A DNA stretch of 64,000 nucleotides from Cytophagaceae bacterium (GTDB lineage Bacteria; Bacteroidota; Bacteroidia; Cytophagales; Spirosomataceae), in contig CANFVE010000006.1 in the NCBI GenBank assembly GCA_947450365.1, positions 1 through 64,000 of the forward strand. The letters are read 5' to 3'. Made by a program: the position numbers and the translations under genes. The notes beneath the pieces are model-generated. The model was given only the letters and a program-made list of their open reading frames with translations. It ran no database searches and was not told the origin of the DNA. Positions within the stretch are counted from its first letter, which is position 1, and the number at the start of each line of letters is the position of its first letter. Below are positions 52,331 through 60,982 of the stretch, one piece after another.

Positions 52331-53221
52331 ATGAGATTGTTAACCTGTTTCCTTTTAGTCTTCTCGATGCAAACCAGTTGGGCCGAATCAAGCCCCGCGG
52401 CGGATTCTGTACGGGTGAAATGGAAAACAGATTTTGCCACCGGAATTAATCTAAACCAATCAAGTTTTAGTGACAACTGGAAAGGGGGTGGTTCCAATAC
52501 CTTCGCCACCGGCTGGTATTTAAACCATAATGCGAGCATCAACAACAAATCTTGGCGCTTAATCAGTGATTTAAGCATGCAAGTGGGTTTTCTTCAAAAC
52601 AAAACCCAAAGCCTTCGAAAAAACATCGATCGCATTTTTTACGAATTCAAAGCCGGTTATCGCATAAGTCCACAATGGGATTTTTATGGGTCGACCAACT
52701 TCCAAACGCAATTCTTTCAAGGTTTCGAATACGGCAAAAAAAATAAATTAGGAATCCCCGTGGATTCCTTGGTGTCCAGCATTTTTGCGCCGGCTTATTT
52801 GACAACCTCCCTAGGTCTTGAATTCCATCCGAACAAACAATTTTACACCCGTGTGGGGGTGGGAAGTTTGCGGCAAACATTTGTCTTTGATGATCGCATT
52901 TCGCGCGCGGGTTTATTCGGTTTGGAGCGCCCAGGTGATAATATTCGGAATCAATTTGTTTTGCAATTACTCCTAAATGTCGAACGCGATATTTTCGAAA
53001 ACGTGAACATGAAGGCAAGGTATTCCTCCCTCATTGATTATTTTAGAGTGGGACTTTCCAATGGAATCGTACATCGATTTGATGCCAATTTTACCATGAA
53101 AGTGAATAAATACCTAAGTACCAATCTTCAGGCAGTTTTGTACAAAGATCCAGATCAAGACCCGGATTGGCAATTTTCCCAAGTCCTATCGATGGGCTTG
53201 GTGTATCGAATAAGTAAATAA
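52331..53221 (+). CDS. DUF3078-like outer membrane protein
   Basis: Exported protein of 296 residues with a signal peptide (MRLLTCFLLVFSMQTSWA). After it, INLNQSSFSDNWKGGGSNTFATGWYLN and repeated beta-strand patterns suggest an outer-membrane beta-barrel of the DUF3078 type, ending QVLSMGLVYRISK. I chose ATG at 52331; an in-frame TTG at 52316 adds five residues and lies within the -7 box. It abuts the convergent second ppx gene with no gap. Function unknown. Confidence 0.75.
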   Translation: MRLLTCFLLVFSMQTSWAESSPAADSVRVKWKTDFATGINLNQSSFSDNWKGGGSNTFATGWYLNHNASINNKSWRLISDLSMQVGFLQNKTQSLRKNIDRIFYEFKAGYRISPQWDFYGSTNFQTQFFQGFEYGKKNKLGIPVDSLVSSIFAPAYLTTSLGLEFHPNKQFYTRVGVGSLRQTFVFDDRISRAGLFGLERPGDNIRNQFVLQLLLNVERDIFENVNMKARYSSLIDYFRVGLSNGIVHRFDANFTMKVNKYLSTNLQAVLYKDPDQDPDWQFSQVLSMGLVYRISK

Positions 53222-54115
53222 TCAGGATTTTTTTCGTTGGAGGTAGCGATCATACAGCAATTGTATAATCCCATCCTTCAATCCCAAATCAGGCACAAAA
53301 ATACTCGGACAATGCGCACATTCCATCGCAGCCAAATAAATCGACGCCGCAGGAACAATAACATCAGCCCTATCCGTATTTAAACGCAATTTATTCACGC
53401 GCTCTTCATAGGTAAAGGAACTAACATAAGCCGAAACCTTGCGCAATTCAGCAATTCCCATCGTCTTCGTATCATCCACCTGGCCCGAGATATTATATAA
53501 TTTGGCGATATTTCCACCGGTTCCAACGGCATAAATGGGACCTGAAATAGAAGCAAGCTGGGATGTAATCCATCGGTTCATTTTTTCCCAATCGCCCTCA
53601 CGCTCCTTCCCTTCTAACAATCGAACAGAGCCTATTTTAAATGATTTGGAAGCTAATTTTTCACGATTTTGATATACGTTTAATTCCGTACTTCCGCCCC
53701 CAACATCTATGTGTAAATAATTTTTCTTTGGGTGTAGAGATTGAACGACAACGTCATTGATTAATTCTGCTTCCCGGGCGCCATCAATGATGTTAATTTT
53801 CATATCCAAAATCTTCTGAATACGCGTCACGATCTCCTGGGAATTCGATGCCTCGCGCATCGCCGAGGTGGCACAGATGGAATAATCCTTTACCTCATGT
53901 AAATCCATGAGTAATTTGTAAGCATGCAATAATTTAAAAATCCGAACTTCAGATTCAGGTGATATTTCTCCGTCGATAAACACATCATGTCCCAAGCGAA
54001 GCGCAAAACGCACATATTCAATCCGCTTAAAACTCATCACCCCATCATTATCCAAAACACTTGAGATCTGTAAACGGGCGGCATTGGAACCAATATCAAT
54101 CGCAGCAAATTTCAT
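53222..54115 (-). CDS. Ppx/GppA family phosphatase (second paralogue)
   Basis: Short Ppx/GppA-like protein of 297 residues. FAAIDIGSNAARLQIS, CATSAMREASN and HIDVGGGSTELNVY are the phosphate-binding motifs. It differs clearly from the first paralogue at 6275-7210 and so likely has a distinct substrate or regulation. Its ATG overlaps the upstream IscA-like gene by 4 bp (ATGA), making an unusual two-gene unit. It may act on polyphosphate or (p)ppGpp; not resolvable here. Confidence 0.87.
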   Translation of the reverse strand: MKFAAIDIGSNAARLQISSVLDNDGVMSFKRIEYVRFALRLGHDVFIDGEISPESEVRIFKLLHAYKLLMDLHEVKDYSICATSAMREASNSQEIVTRIQKILDMKINIIDGAREAELINDVVVQSLHPKKNYLHIDVGGGSTELNVYQNREKLASKSFKIGSVRLLEGKEREGDWEKMNRWITSQLASISGPIYAVGTGGNIAKLYNISGQVDDTKTMGIAELRKVSAYVSSFTYEERVNKLRLNTDRADVIVPAASIYLAAMECAHCPSIFVPDLGLKDGIIQLLYDRYLQRKKS

Positions 54116-54405
54116 CGGGTTTGGGGTTTATGTAAATAAAATCCATTGGCACGTGTTTCAAAATCAATTTCGGTACCCAAGACAAACAATAATTCACGAC
54201 GGTCAATAACCACCGGAATCCCTTCAATCACATAGGTTTCGTCATGTTCCGTTTGTGTATCAAAGCCCAACACAAATGTCCCCCCACAAGCTCCACCACG
54301 CATTCCAATGCGAACAAATGGCTCGGGCATAGTCCCATTCTCCACATAGTGCCATAAATTCGCCTGTGCTTCTGGAGTAAAATGGACGGGAAACTGATTT
54401 GACAT
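54112..54405 (-). CDS. HesB/IscA-like protein lacking the C-terminal CxC
   Basis: Protein of 97 residues with the A-type carrier fold: FTPEAQANLWHY, then RIGMRGGACGGTFVLGF with the first Cys, and the ELLFVLGTEIDFETRANGFYL core that corresponds to the substrate-carrier strand set. The conserved C-terminal CxC is absent; the protein ends HKPQTR. It is therefore unlikely to be a canonical cluster carrier. ATG at 54405 (MSNQFPVHF) is preferred to one at 54423. It overlaps the second ppx gene by 4 bp. Confidence 0.82.
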   Translation of the reverse strand: MSNQFPVHFTPEAQANLWHYVENGTMPEPFVRIGMRGGACGGTFVLGFDTQTEHDETYVIEGIPVVIDRRELLFVLGTEIDFETRANGFYLHKPQTR

Positions 54406-54465
54406 ATGTTCAGGTAAAAGCAAGCATAAAAATAACTAAATTTATGTTGCCTTTCGAGGAAGCGT

Positions 54466-54496
54466 GTTCACAAAAATTAATTTGTACAGTTCACAA
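54466..54496. promoter_or_regulatory. Direct repeat upstream of porX
   Basis: GTTCACAA occurs at 54466-54473 and 54489-54496, 23 bp start to start (about two helical turns), in the gap between the divergent porX and IscA-like genes. Paired sites like this suit a response regulator dimer, but no binding data exist. Confidence 0.3.
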
Positions 54497-54535
54497 TATT
54501 TTTCCTCAAATGCAGTTTAAGAAAAAACACGAAAT

Positions 54536-56101
54536 ATGACTTATAAAATTCTTTGGGCGGACGACGAAATAGACCTTTTAACACCTTATATTCTATTTTT
54601 AGAAGGAAAAGGCTATCAAGTGACAGCGGTAAATTCGGGAGCAGATGCCATGGAATTAGTCATTAAACAAAAATTTGACGTCTTATTTTTGGATGAAAAT
54701 ATGCCAGGAATGTCTGGCTTGGAGGTTTTAATTGCCATCAAACAAATTCGCCCAAATCTTCCCGTCATCATGATCACAAAATCGGAGGAAGAAGAATTAA
54801 TGGAGGATGCGATCGGTTCTAAAATCGCGGATTACCTAATTAAGCCCCTGAATCCGAATCAGTTATTACTTTCCGTGAAACGGATTTTTGATAAAAAAAG
54901 ATTGGAAGAGGAGAAGACGAATTTAAGTTACCAACAAGAATTCCGTGAATTATCTATCCGCTATCAAGACCGCCTAAACGCCGAAGAATGGGCCGATATT
55001 TACAAAAAACTGTCCTATTGGGAGTTGGAAATCGACAATACAGAAAATAAGTCGATGGCGGAGGTGTTGACAAACCAAAAGTCCGAGGCCAACGTACATT
55101 TTGGAAAATTTATTGAAAAAAATTACGAGAATTGGCTCCAAAAACCGGATTCGGATACACCCATTTTATCGCATTTAATGATGCGGAAATTTGTATTTCC
55201 TCTGATCAATGACAAAAGCCCTCTGTTTTTTATCTTAATTGACAATTTACGATATGACCAATGGAAAATATTGGAGGGATTTATTCAAGAATATTTCCAA
55301 TTAGAAAGTGAAAAGACCTATTATTCCATTTTACCCACAACTACAGCCTATGCGCGCAATTCAATTTTTGCGGGGATGATGCCTAGTGAAATTCAGAAAA
55401 ATTTTGCTGACAAATGGGTGAACGATATCGGCGATTCCGAAGATGAAGAGGGATTTAATCAGCATGAGGAATTCTACTTGCAGGAACAAGTGAGGCGCTT
55501 AAAAATCAATGCAAAAACCTCCTATCATAAAATTATTCATCAATATCAGGGAAAACAATTAGTTGATAATTTCAACAAACTCCTCACCAATGACCTAAAT
55601 ATCATCGTTTATAATTTTGTGGACATGCTATCCCATGCACGAACGGATATGGCCATGATTAAGGAATTAGCACCGGATGAGTCGGCCTATCGATCGCTAA
55701 CGGCAAGTTGGTTTCAGCATTCACCCTTATTTGATCTATTAAAACGTATCGCATCGAAAAAGGGTCGGGTTATCATCACGACGGACCATGGCATGATACG
55801 GGTACAAAACCCGATAAAAATCGTGGGAGATCGTCAGACCAATACGAATTTGCGCTATAAACAAGGAAAAAATTTAAATTGGGATGTATCGAACAAAATG
55901 ATGGTCGTTCGCAAGCCTGAAACAATTTTTTTACCCAAACCGAATGTTTCCACGGCGTATGTGTTTGCCAAGGAGGATGGGATGTTTGCCTATCCAAATA
56001 ATTACAACCACTATGTGAATCATTATCGGAATACCTTCCAACACGGGGGTATTTCTCTCGAGGAATGCATTATACCCGTGGTGTATCTGACTGGAAAATA
56101 A
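54536..56101 (+). CDS. porX: PorX: response regulator with PglZ-type phosphatase domain
   Basis: Fusion protein of 521 residues. Residues 1-120 are a receiver (ILWADDEIDLL acidic pair, phospho-Asp in LFLDENMPGMSG, Thr-Lys in IMITKSEEEE and IKPLNPNQ). After a helical linker comes a PglZ/alkaline phosphatase-like domain (ILIDNLRYDQWKILE, YSILPTTTAYARNSIFAGMMPSE, ITTDHGMIRVQNP). This is the architecture of PorX, which with PorY and SigP controls type IX secretion in Bacteroidota. No porY or secretion gene lies in the window. Confidence 0.92.
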   Translation: MTYKILWADDEIDLLTPYILFLEGKGYQVTAVNSGADAMELVIKQKFDVLFLDENMPGMSGLEVLIAIKQIRPNLPVIMITKSEEEELMEDAIGSKIADYLIKPLNPNQLLLSVKRIFDKKRLEEEKTNLSYQQEFRELSIRYQDRLNAEEWADIYKKLSYWELEIDNTENKSMAEVLTNQKSEANVHFGKFIEKNYENWLQKPDSDTPILSHLMMRKFVFPLINDKSPLFFILIDNLRYDQWKILEGFIQEYFQLESEKTYYSILPTTTAYARNSIFAGMMPSEIQKNFADKWVNDIGDSEDEEGFNQHEEFYLQEQVRRLKINAKTSYHKIIHQYQGKQLVDNFNKLLTNDLNIIVYNFVDMLSHARTDMAMIKELAPDESAYRSLTASWFQHSPLFDLLKRIASKKGRVIITTDHGMIRVQNPIKIVGDRQTNTNLRYKQGKNLNWDVSNKMMVVRKPETIFLPKPNVSTAYVFAKEDGMFAYPNNYNHYVNHYRNTFQHGGISLEECIIPVVYLTGK

Positions 56102-56773
56102 TTAGAGGGAATCGACTGGGAAAATGGATCCACCCTCGCATTTAAAGATGGTCCCAGGCACTTGACGCATCGTGTTATAATCATGGCTTGCCATGATGAT
56201 GGCGGTACCTTGTTGGTTCAATTGCTTAAACAATTGCATGATTTCCAAGGAAACCTCTGGATCTAGGTGACCAGTCGGTTCATCCGCCAATAATAATACG
56301 GGATTGTTCAAAATCGCACGGGCGATGCAAATGCGTTGTTGTTCTCCACCAGACAAGCGATGTACGCGTTTGTGAATGGCATTTGACATACCCACTTGCG
56401 CCAATACCGTTTCAATGCGTATTTTTATCTCCGCTTGATTCGTATGGCCTGTGGCCTCTAAAACAAAGGCAAGATTTTTTTCAACATCCCGATCCGTAAG
56501 CAATTGAAAATCTTGAAATACAAAGCCCAGTTTCCGGCGCAAAAAGGGAATATCGGCCGATTTTAATTGGTTTAAGGAATACCCAGCCACGCTAGCTTGT
56601 CCAGCATCGATAGGCAATTCCGCGAAAATCGACTTAAAAAAAGTACTTTTCCCGCTGCCTGTTTTACCGATTAAATACACAAAATCCCCTGCTTGAAGAT
56701 TCATAGAAATATCCTGAAGCGTAGGAAGTCCGTCTTGGGAGACGTGTACATGTTCGAAGGATAAAACAGACAT
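56102..56773 (-). CDS. ABC transporter ATP-binding protein, FtsE-like
   Basis: ATPase of 223 residues: Walker A GKTGSGKSTFFK, signature LSGGEQQRICIARAI, Walker B VLLLADEPTGHLDPE and the H-loop ASHDYNT. Sequence style, with FLRRKLGFVFQDFQLLTDRDVEKNLAFVL, fits FtsE, the cell-division partner of FtsX. In Bacteroidota FtsX is often unlinked, as here. A macrolide-exporter type ATPase is a less likely alternative. It abuts porX convergently with no gap. Confidence 0.82.
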   Translation of the reverse strand: MSVLSFEHVHVSQDGLPTLQDISMNLQAGDFVYLIGKTGSGKSTFFKSIFAELPIDAGQASVAGYSLNQLKSADIPFLRRKLGFVFQDFQLLTDRDVEKNLAFVLEATGHTNQAEIKIRIETVLAQVGMSNAIHKRVHRLSGGEQQRICIARAILNNPVLLLADEPTGHLDPEVSLEIMQLFKQLNQQGTAIIMASHDYNTMRQVPGTIFKCEGGSIFPVDSL

Positions 56774-56787
56774 AGTGAGTGAATTAA

Positions 56788-57447
56788 TTATTTTTGTGTT
56801 CCTTTCGCATGATCAGCCAAAAAAGTAGCCAATCCAGAATCAGTCAATGGGTGTTTCAACAAAGCCAAAATCGCAGACAAAGGTCCCGTCATCACATCAG
56901 AACCCGCCTCAGCGCATTTAATGATGTGCATCGAATGACGCACGGAAGCAGCTAAAATTTGGGTATCAAATTCATAATTATCATAAATCAAGCGAATTTG
57001 TTCAATTAATTCGATGCCATCAAAAGAAATATCATCCAAACGACCTACGAATGGAGAAACGTAAGTTGCACCGGCTTTGGCTGCTAATAAGGCTTGACCC
57101 GCGGAAAAAACTAAGGTACAATTCGTTTTAATCCCACGGTCAGAGAAATATTTCAAGGCCTTAATGCCGTCTTTGATCATCGGAATTTTTACGACAATTT
57201 TTTCATCTAATTCGGCTAATTCCTCACCTTCACGAATCATTCCAGCCAAATCGGTGGCGATCACTTCGGCAGAGACATCCCCATCGACAATGTCACAAAT
57301 GGCTTTATAATGACGTAACACTTGATCTTTCCCAAAAATACCTTCTTTGGCCATCAAGGAAGGATTCGTCGTAACCCCATCCAAAATACCTAAATCTTGA
57401 GCCTCTCGAATGTGCTCTAAATTTGCCGTGTCGATAAAAAATTTCAT
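56788..57447 (-). CDS. fsa: Transaldolase, short TalC/Fsa type
   Basis: TIM-barrel enzyme of 219 residues. [33 protein letters not shown] and the Schiff-base Lys region [12 protein letters not shown] with [19 protein letters not shown] are diagnostic of the small transaldolase/fructose-6-phosphate aldolase group. I chose ATG at 57447; an in-frame ATG at 57642 adds 65 residues with no family match and overlaps the divergent lipoprotein gene. Transaldolase activity in the pentose phosphate route is most likely. Confidence 0.92.
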   Translation of the reverse strand: MKFFIDTANLEHIREAQDLGILDGVTTNPSLMAKEGIFGKDQVLRHYKAICDIVDGDVSAEVIATDLAGMIREGEELAELDEKIVVKIPMIKDGIKALKYFSDRGIKTNCTLVFSAGQALLAAKAGATYVSPFVGRLDDISFDGIELIEQIRLIYDNYEFDTQILAASVRHSMHIIKCAEAGSDVMTGPLSAILALLKHPLTDSGLATFLADHAKGTQK

Positions 57448-57633
57448 ATGATTCGAATGTTTATAAGCAAAAAAAAATGGCAAATTCACCGCTACGACCA
57501 ACCTACCCTTGCTTTGATCAAAATCTGGGGGATTCAGCGGGAGCTGGTAATTTGCCAGGACAAATGTCGACAAAAACCTGCTTTTTTCAAAATAAATATG
57601 GATAATTTGCAGATCGATTAATACCTTTATACG

Positions 57634-58347
57634 ATGCAACAATTGAAGAAAATTTTCATATTATCCCTATGTGCGGCCTTCGCATGGCAATGTTCGAATT
57701 CGGCAGACGCCTGGTTAGAACAGGCCAAAGATCGATTAAAAAAAGGCGAATTAATTAGTGCTCGGGAGGCGGTCGAAAAGGCCATCCAAAAAAATCCAGG
57801 CTTTGCGGAGGCCTATAATTTACGAGGGGTGATCGCGTTCCAGGAAAAAAAATTAGTTGAGGCCGAACAGGATTACGCAAAAGCCGTCGAATTAAAACCC
57901 TCCTTATACCCGGCCCATTTAAATTTGGCAGCTGTTCGCATGGAAAATCTGCAATGGCAAAAGGCGCTTCAGCCCCTTGAAAAGGCAGTTCAATTGCAAC
58001 CTGATTCCAGCGCTGGCTATCTCCAACGAGGAATCGTATATGCCGCCTTACAAAAACCTAATCAAGCCAAAGCTGATTTCAGTACCTGCATTCGATTAAA
58101 TCCAGGTGAACTAAATGCGTTATATAACCGAGGAAATTTGTATTTTCAAGAAGCCAAATTAGACTCAGCGACCGTTGATTTCGAAAAATCAATCGCCATA
58201 GATCCTAATTTCGCCAAGGCCTATTATGCCATCGGCCTGTGTTATTACAAGAAAAATGAAACAGAAAAAGCTTGTTTGGCATTCAATCAAGCCAATAAAT
58301 TACACTACCCAGGAGCCAAAGACGCCCTAAAAAACCTTTGTCCTTAA
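57634..58347 (+). CDS. TPR lipoprotein
   Basis: Protein of 237 residues with a lipoprotein signal ending in a lipobox-like FAWQC (Cys at about 20), then five to six TPR units, such as [25 protein letters not shown] and [20 protein letters not shown]. Probably attached to the outer membrane. A near-consensus TACCTTTA ends 4 nt before the ATG. It heads a three-gene run with the membrane protein and isomerase-like gene behind it. Function unknown. Confidence 0.82.
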   Translation: MQQLKKIFILSLCAAFAWQCSNSADAWLEQAKDRLKKGELISAREAVEKAIQKNPGFAEAYNLRGVIAFQEKKLVEAEQDYAKAVELKPSLYPAHLNLAAVRMENLQWQKALQPLEKAVQLQPDSSAGYLQRGIVYAALQKPNQAKADFSTCIRLNPGELNALYNRGNLYFQEAKLDSATVDFEKSIAIDPNFAKAYYAIGLCYYKKNETEKACLAFNQANKLHYPGAKDALKNLCP

Positions 58348-58359
58348 ACCCAAAACGCT

Positions 58360-58716
58360 ATGAAAAAATTACAAAGCATTGCCGGAATTGTGTTCGCAGT
58401 TGTTTTCGCGCTGTTTATGTATTGGCAATTTAATGACCCTGATCCGATTCTTTGGGTGCCGATTTACGCAACGGCAACTTACGTCGCGATTCAAGCCTAT
58501 CGTGATCAATTGAATGCTGAATTATTAGTCGTCCTCTTCATTTTAACCACGGCGGCAGGCATCCAAATTTGGTCTGAAATGACAGCATGGGAAGGATTCA
58601 TTACGGATGGATTAAGTATGAAAACCATGAACCAGGAATTAGCCCGCGAGGCGGTTGGATTATGGATTGTTTCCTTCGCTTTTGCCTTATTTTATGTAAC
58701 CAAACGCTCAAACTAA
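58360..58716 (+). CDS. Transmembrane family 220-type protein
   Basis: Membrane protein of 118 residues with about four hydrophobic segments. The FMYWQFNDPDPILWVPIYATATYVA motif near 20-45 and EMTAWEGFITDG near 74-84 are characteristic of the TMEM220 family, which has a conserved NDPDP loop after the first helix. No function is known. It lies 12 bp after the lipoprotein gene and 1 bp before the next. Confidence 0.8.
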   Translation: MKKLQSIAGIVFAVVFALFMYWQFNDPDPILWVPIYATATYVAIQAYRDQLNAELLVVLFILTTAAGIQIWSEMTAWEGFITDGLSMKTMNQELAREAVGLWIVSFAFALFYVTKRSN

Positions 58717-58717
58717 G

Positions 58718-59638
58718 ATGTTAGATTTAGGTTTCGTTTCCGCGATTTTGCCCAATAAAACTCTGGATGAGGTATTGGATTTCGCACAAAAAGAACATTT
58801 TGCCTGTGTGGAAATCATGTGCTGGCCGTCAACAAATCAAGATACGCGTCGCTATGCAGGTGTTTCGCACATTGCAGTTGACCAATTGACCCCCGCACTC
58901 ATAAGCCAATTAAAAGCTAAAATAGAGGCGCATCCTACCAACATTTCTGCCCTTGGCTATTATCCCAACCCCATGGATCCCGACGAAAGCCAAGCGATTT
59001 TTTACAGGGAACACATAAAAAAAGTCATTCGGGCGGCAGCAGGTTTAGGAATTCAAACCGTGAATACTTTTATTGGACGTGACTATACGAAAAACGTGGC
59101 TTATAATATAGCTAAGTTCAAAGAAGTTTGGCCTGAAATCATCGCTTTGGCGGATTCGCTGAACATTAAAATCGGGATTGAGAATTGTCCCATGTTTTTT
59201 ACCGATGATGAATGGCCAGGGGGAAAAAATTTAATGACCACCCCGAAAATCTGGGATCAATTATTTGATATTATCCCCTCACCAAATTTTGGCTTAAATT
59301 ATGATCCTTCCCACATGGTTTTCCAAATGATGGATTACTTGTATCCGATTTATCATTATAAGGAAAAATTACATCATATTCATTTAAAGGATGTCAAAGT
59401 ATATCCAGAAAAATTGAATCGAGTGGGAATATTAGCAAACCCGTTGGAATATCACTCTCCCAAAATACCGGGTCAAGGCGATATTCATTGGGGAAAATTC
59501 ATTTCGGCACTGAACGATGTCCGCTACCGGGGACCGATTGTCATCGAGGTGGAAGATAAAGCTTTTGAAGGATCTGAGGAAGATGTGGAAAAGGCAATTT
59601 TATCCGCACGCAATCACGTGAAGCAATATTTACCTTAA
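58718..59638 (+). CDS. Sugar phosphate isomerase/epimerase family protein
   Basis: AP-endonuclease-2-like TIM barrel of 306 residues. Metal-site candidates are Glu in KIGIENCPMFF, Asp/His in YDPSHMVFQMMD, His in HIHLKDVKVYPEKL and Glu in PIVIEVEDKAF. LGFVSAILPNKTLDEVLDFA opens the barrel. The family includes xylose isomerase-like and inosose dehydratase-like enzymes; specificity is unknown. Stop interlocked with the convergent lipoprotein at 59635-59638. Confidence 0.87.
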   Translation: MLDLGFVSAILPNKTLDEVLDFAQKEHFACVEIMCWPSTNQDTRRYAGVSHIAVDQLTPALISQLKAKIEAHPTNISALGYYPNPMDPDESQAIFYREHIKKVIRAAAGLGIQTVNTFIGRDYTKNVAYNIAKFKEVWPEIIALADSLNIKIGIENCPMFFTDDEWPGGKNLMTTPKIWDQLFDIIPSPNFGLNYDPSHMVFQMMDYLYPIYHYKEKLHHIHLKDVKVYPEKLNRVGILANPLEYHSPKIPGQGDIHWGKFISALNDVRYRGPIVIEVEDKAFEGSEEDVEKAILSARNHVKQYLP

Positions 59639-60093
59639 GGAACGGGGGTCATTTTGACGGTTGCCTGCACCGTCGTATTTTTATAGGTCCTAGATCCACT
59701 AAATGTAAATTCAGATTTGGTGATGGTTAGGACATCCCCTTCACCGTCCAATAAATAATTGTTCGTATTACTGATAATGAGCTTGGAATCCGAATTGGAT
59801 AATTTCCAGTTTCCAGTCGCTGTACTATTTCCCGTATTATCGATGGCCAGACAGGTACCGTCTGCTTTGAATGTTAACCGAACCTTCGATACATCATATT
59901 GTGAACCTTCCGCTGTCCTTCCGCGCAGATATACCTGTCCATTTAAATATCCAGTCGCATTTACTTCTTGAATTTGCCAGGTATAATTCAACAAAATTTC
60001 TGTTTTCGTTTTAGGTTCAAAATCAGCCTGATCCTTACAACCAGAGAAGAAAATCAACAACCCAAATGCCGCTAGATATTTTAAAATTTGCAT
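59635..60093 (-). CDS. Lipocalin-like lipoprotein
   Basis: Protein of 152 residues with a lipoprotein signal ending LIFFSGC, then a beta-rich domain (LLNYTWQIQEVNATGYLNG, RLTFKADGTCLAIDNTG, GNWKLSNSDSKLIISN) like the lipocalin-like DUF family common in Bacteroidota. I chose ATG at 60093 (MQILKYLAAFG); an ATG at 60117 lies upstream of the -7 box and adds a run not seen in lipoproteins. The function is unknown. Confidence 0.7.
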   Translation of the reverse strand: MQILKYLAAFGLLIFFSGCKDQADFEPKTKTEILLNYTWQIQEVNATGYLNGQVYLRGRTAEGSQYDVSKVRLTFKADGTCLAIDNTGNSTATGNWKLSNSDSKLIISNTNNYLLDGEGDVLTITKSEFTFSGSRTYKNTTVQATVKMTPVP

Positions 60094-60097
60094 GCCA

Positions 60098-60105
60098 CAA
60101 AGGTA
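60098..60105 (-). promoter_or_regulatory. Putative -7 box for the lipocalin-like gene, leaderless arrangement
   Basis: Minus-strand TACCTTTG ending 4 nt before the ATG at 60093, the same spacing as at 52319. Confidence 0.4.
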
Positions 60106-60122
60106 AAAAATATTCAAAGATT

Positions 60123-60147
60123 AAAAAAAGGGCCCAAGAGCCCTTTT
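60123..60147 (-). terminator. Terminator after the LolA-like gene
   Basis: AAAAGGGC-CCAAGA-GCCCTTTT hairpin; on the minus strand it is followed by a run of T. It ends transcription of the gene at 60171-60905 before the lipocalin-like gene. Confidence 0.8.
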
Positions 60148-60170
60148 CATAGAATTAGGTTATAATTCAT

Positions 60171-60905
60171 TTATTTTTTGGGCTTAGTAAATAAAGCCGC
60201 ATCCAAACTCGGATTAATTTCAATCGACGTAGTTTCTACCGCCATCGTTCCACCACCCATCGGACTTGGGGATTCAACCGTGTGAGGAAAGTACAATCCA
60301 TTCACCGCCTTATAGTTCGAGTAACTTACCTCTGCATCGACGGATTGCCCTTGCATATTCATTTTCGAAATGGTCTTTACCACAAAACCCGTCGATGCCG
60401 AAACAAATACTTGTACATCGTCTCCGTTTGCTTTCGTCACTTTCAACAAATAAGCATCTGCCCCATCTATTTTCTCTTTGCTAACTAATTCGATTTTAGA
60501 ACCTTCTTTTTTGGCAATCAATAGAGGTGATCCAATATTCTTTTGGGACATGGCCATTTTAACCTGCTCGCGTGGCATATCCTCAGGCTCTCCTGTTCCT
60601 CCCATCATCGCTGGACGGTTCATCCACCCACTTTCTCCATCAATAACAGTTACGATTTTATTTCCCATCACCTCGATTTCTGTGCGGAAAGATTTACCAA
60701 CGACCACCGAAGTTTTACTTTCAATATCCATTCCTTGCACACTGAACTTATTTTTCATCACCATCGATTTCACAGATTCCCACTTTTCAGGACTCCCCAT
60801 GGCCGCTTGATGTTTGGCGATAATCTCATCTGTCGTTTGAGCACGCATGGCGAATGTCAGAACAGATAAGCAAAACATCGCGATAAATTTTACCTGATTT
60901 TTCAT
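60171..60905 (-). CDS. LolA/LppX-like outer membrane lipoprotein-sorting family protein
   Basis: Exported protein of 244 residues. Signal peptide MKNQVKFIAMFCLSVLTFAMRAQ precedes a DEIIAKHQAAMGSPEKWESVKSMVMKNKF start and a beta-rich fold (ADAYLLKVTKANGDDVQVFVSASTGFVVKT, VNGLYFPHTVES) typical of LolA-like proteins annotated as lipoprotein-sorting. It is not LolA proper, since it is longer and has another consensus. ATG at 60905 is chosen; an ATG at 61022 would run into the MFS gene. Confidence 0.8.
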   Translation of the reverse strand: MKNQVKFIAMFCLSVLTFAMRAQTTDEIIAKHQAAMGSPEKWESVKSMVMKNKFSVQGMDIESKTSVVVGKSFRTEIEVMGNKIVTVIDGESGWMNRPAMMGGTGEPEDMPREQVKMAMSQKNIGSPLLIAKKEGSKIELVSKEKIDGADAYLLKVTKANGDDVQVFVSASTGFVVKTISKMNMQGQSVDAEVSYSNYKAVNGLYFPHTVESPSPMGGGTMAVETTSIEINPSLDAALFTKPKK

Positions 60906-60982
60906 ACTATGTTGTTTAAAATTTGACGAATGTAATAGATGAACCGCGTATTTCATAAACCGCTCATCATAAAATAAATTAA

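Noticed and set aside
57448-57642. 65-residue extension of the transaldolase
   Set aside because: No family similarity, and it overlaps the divergent TPR lipoprotein start.
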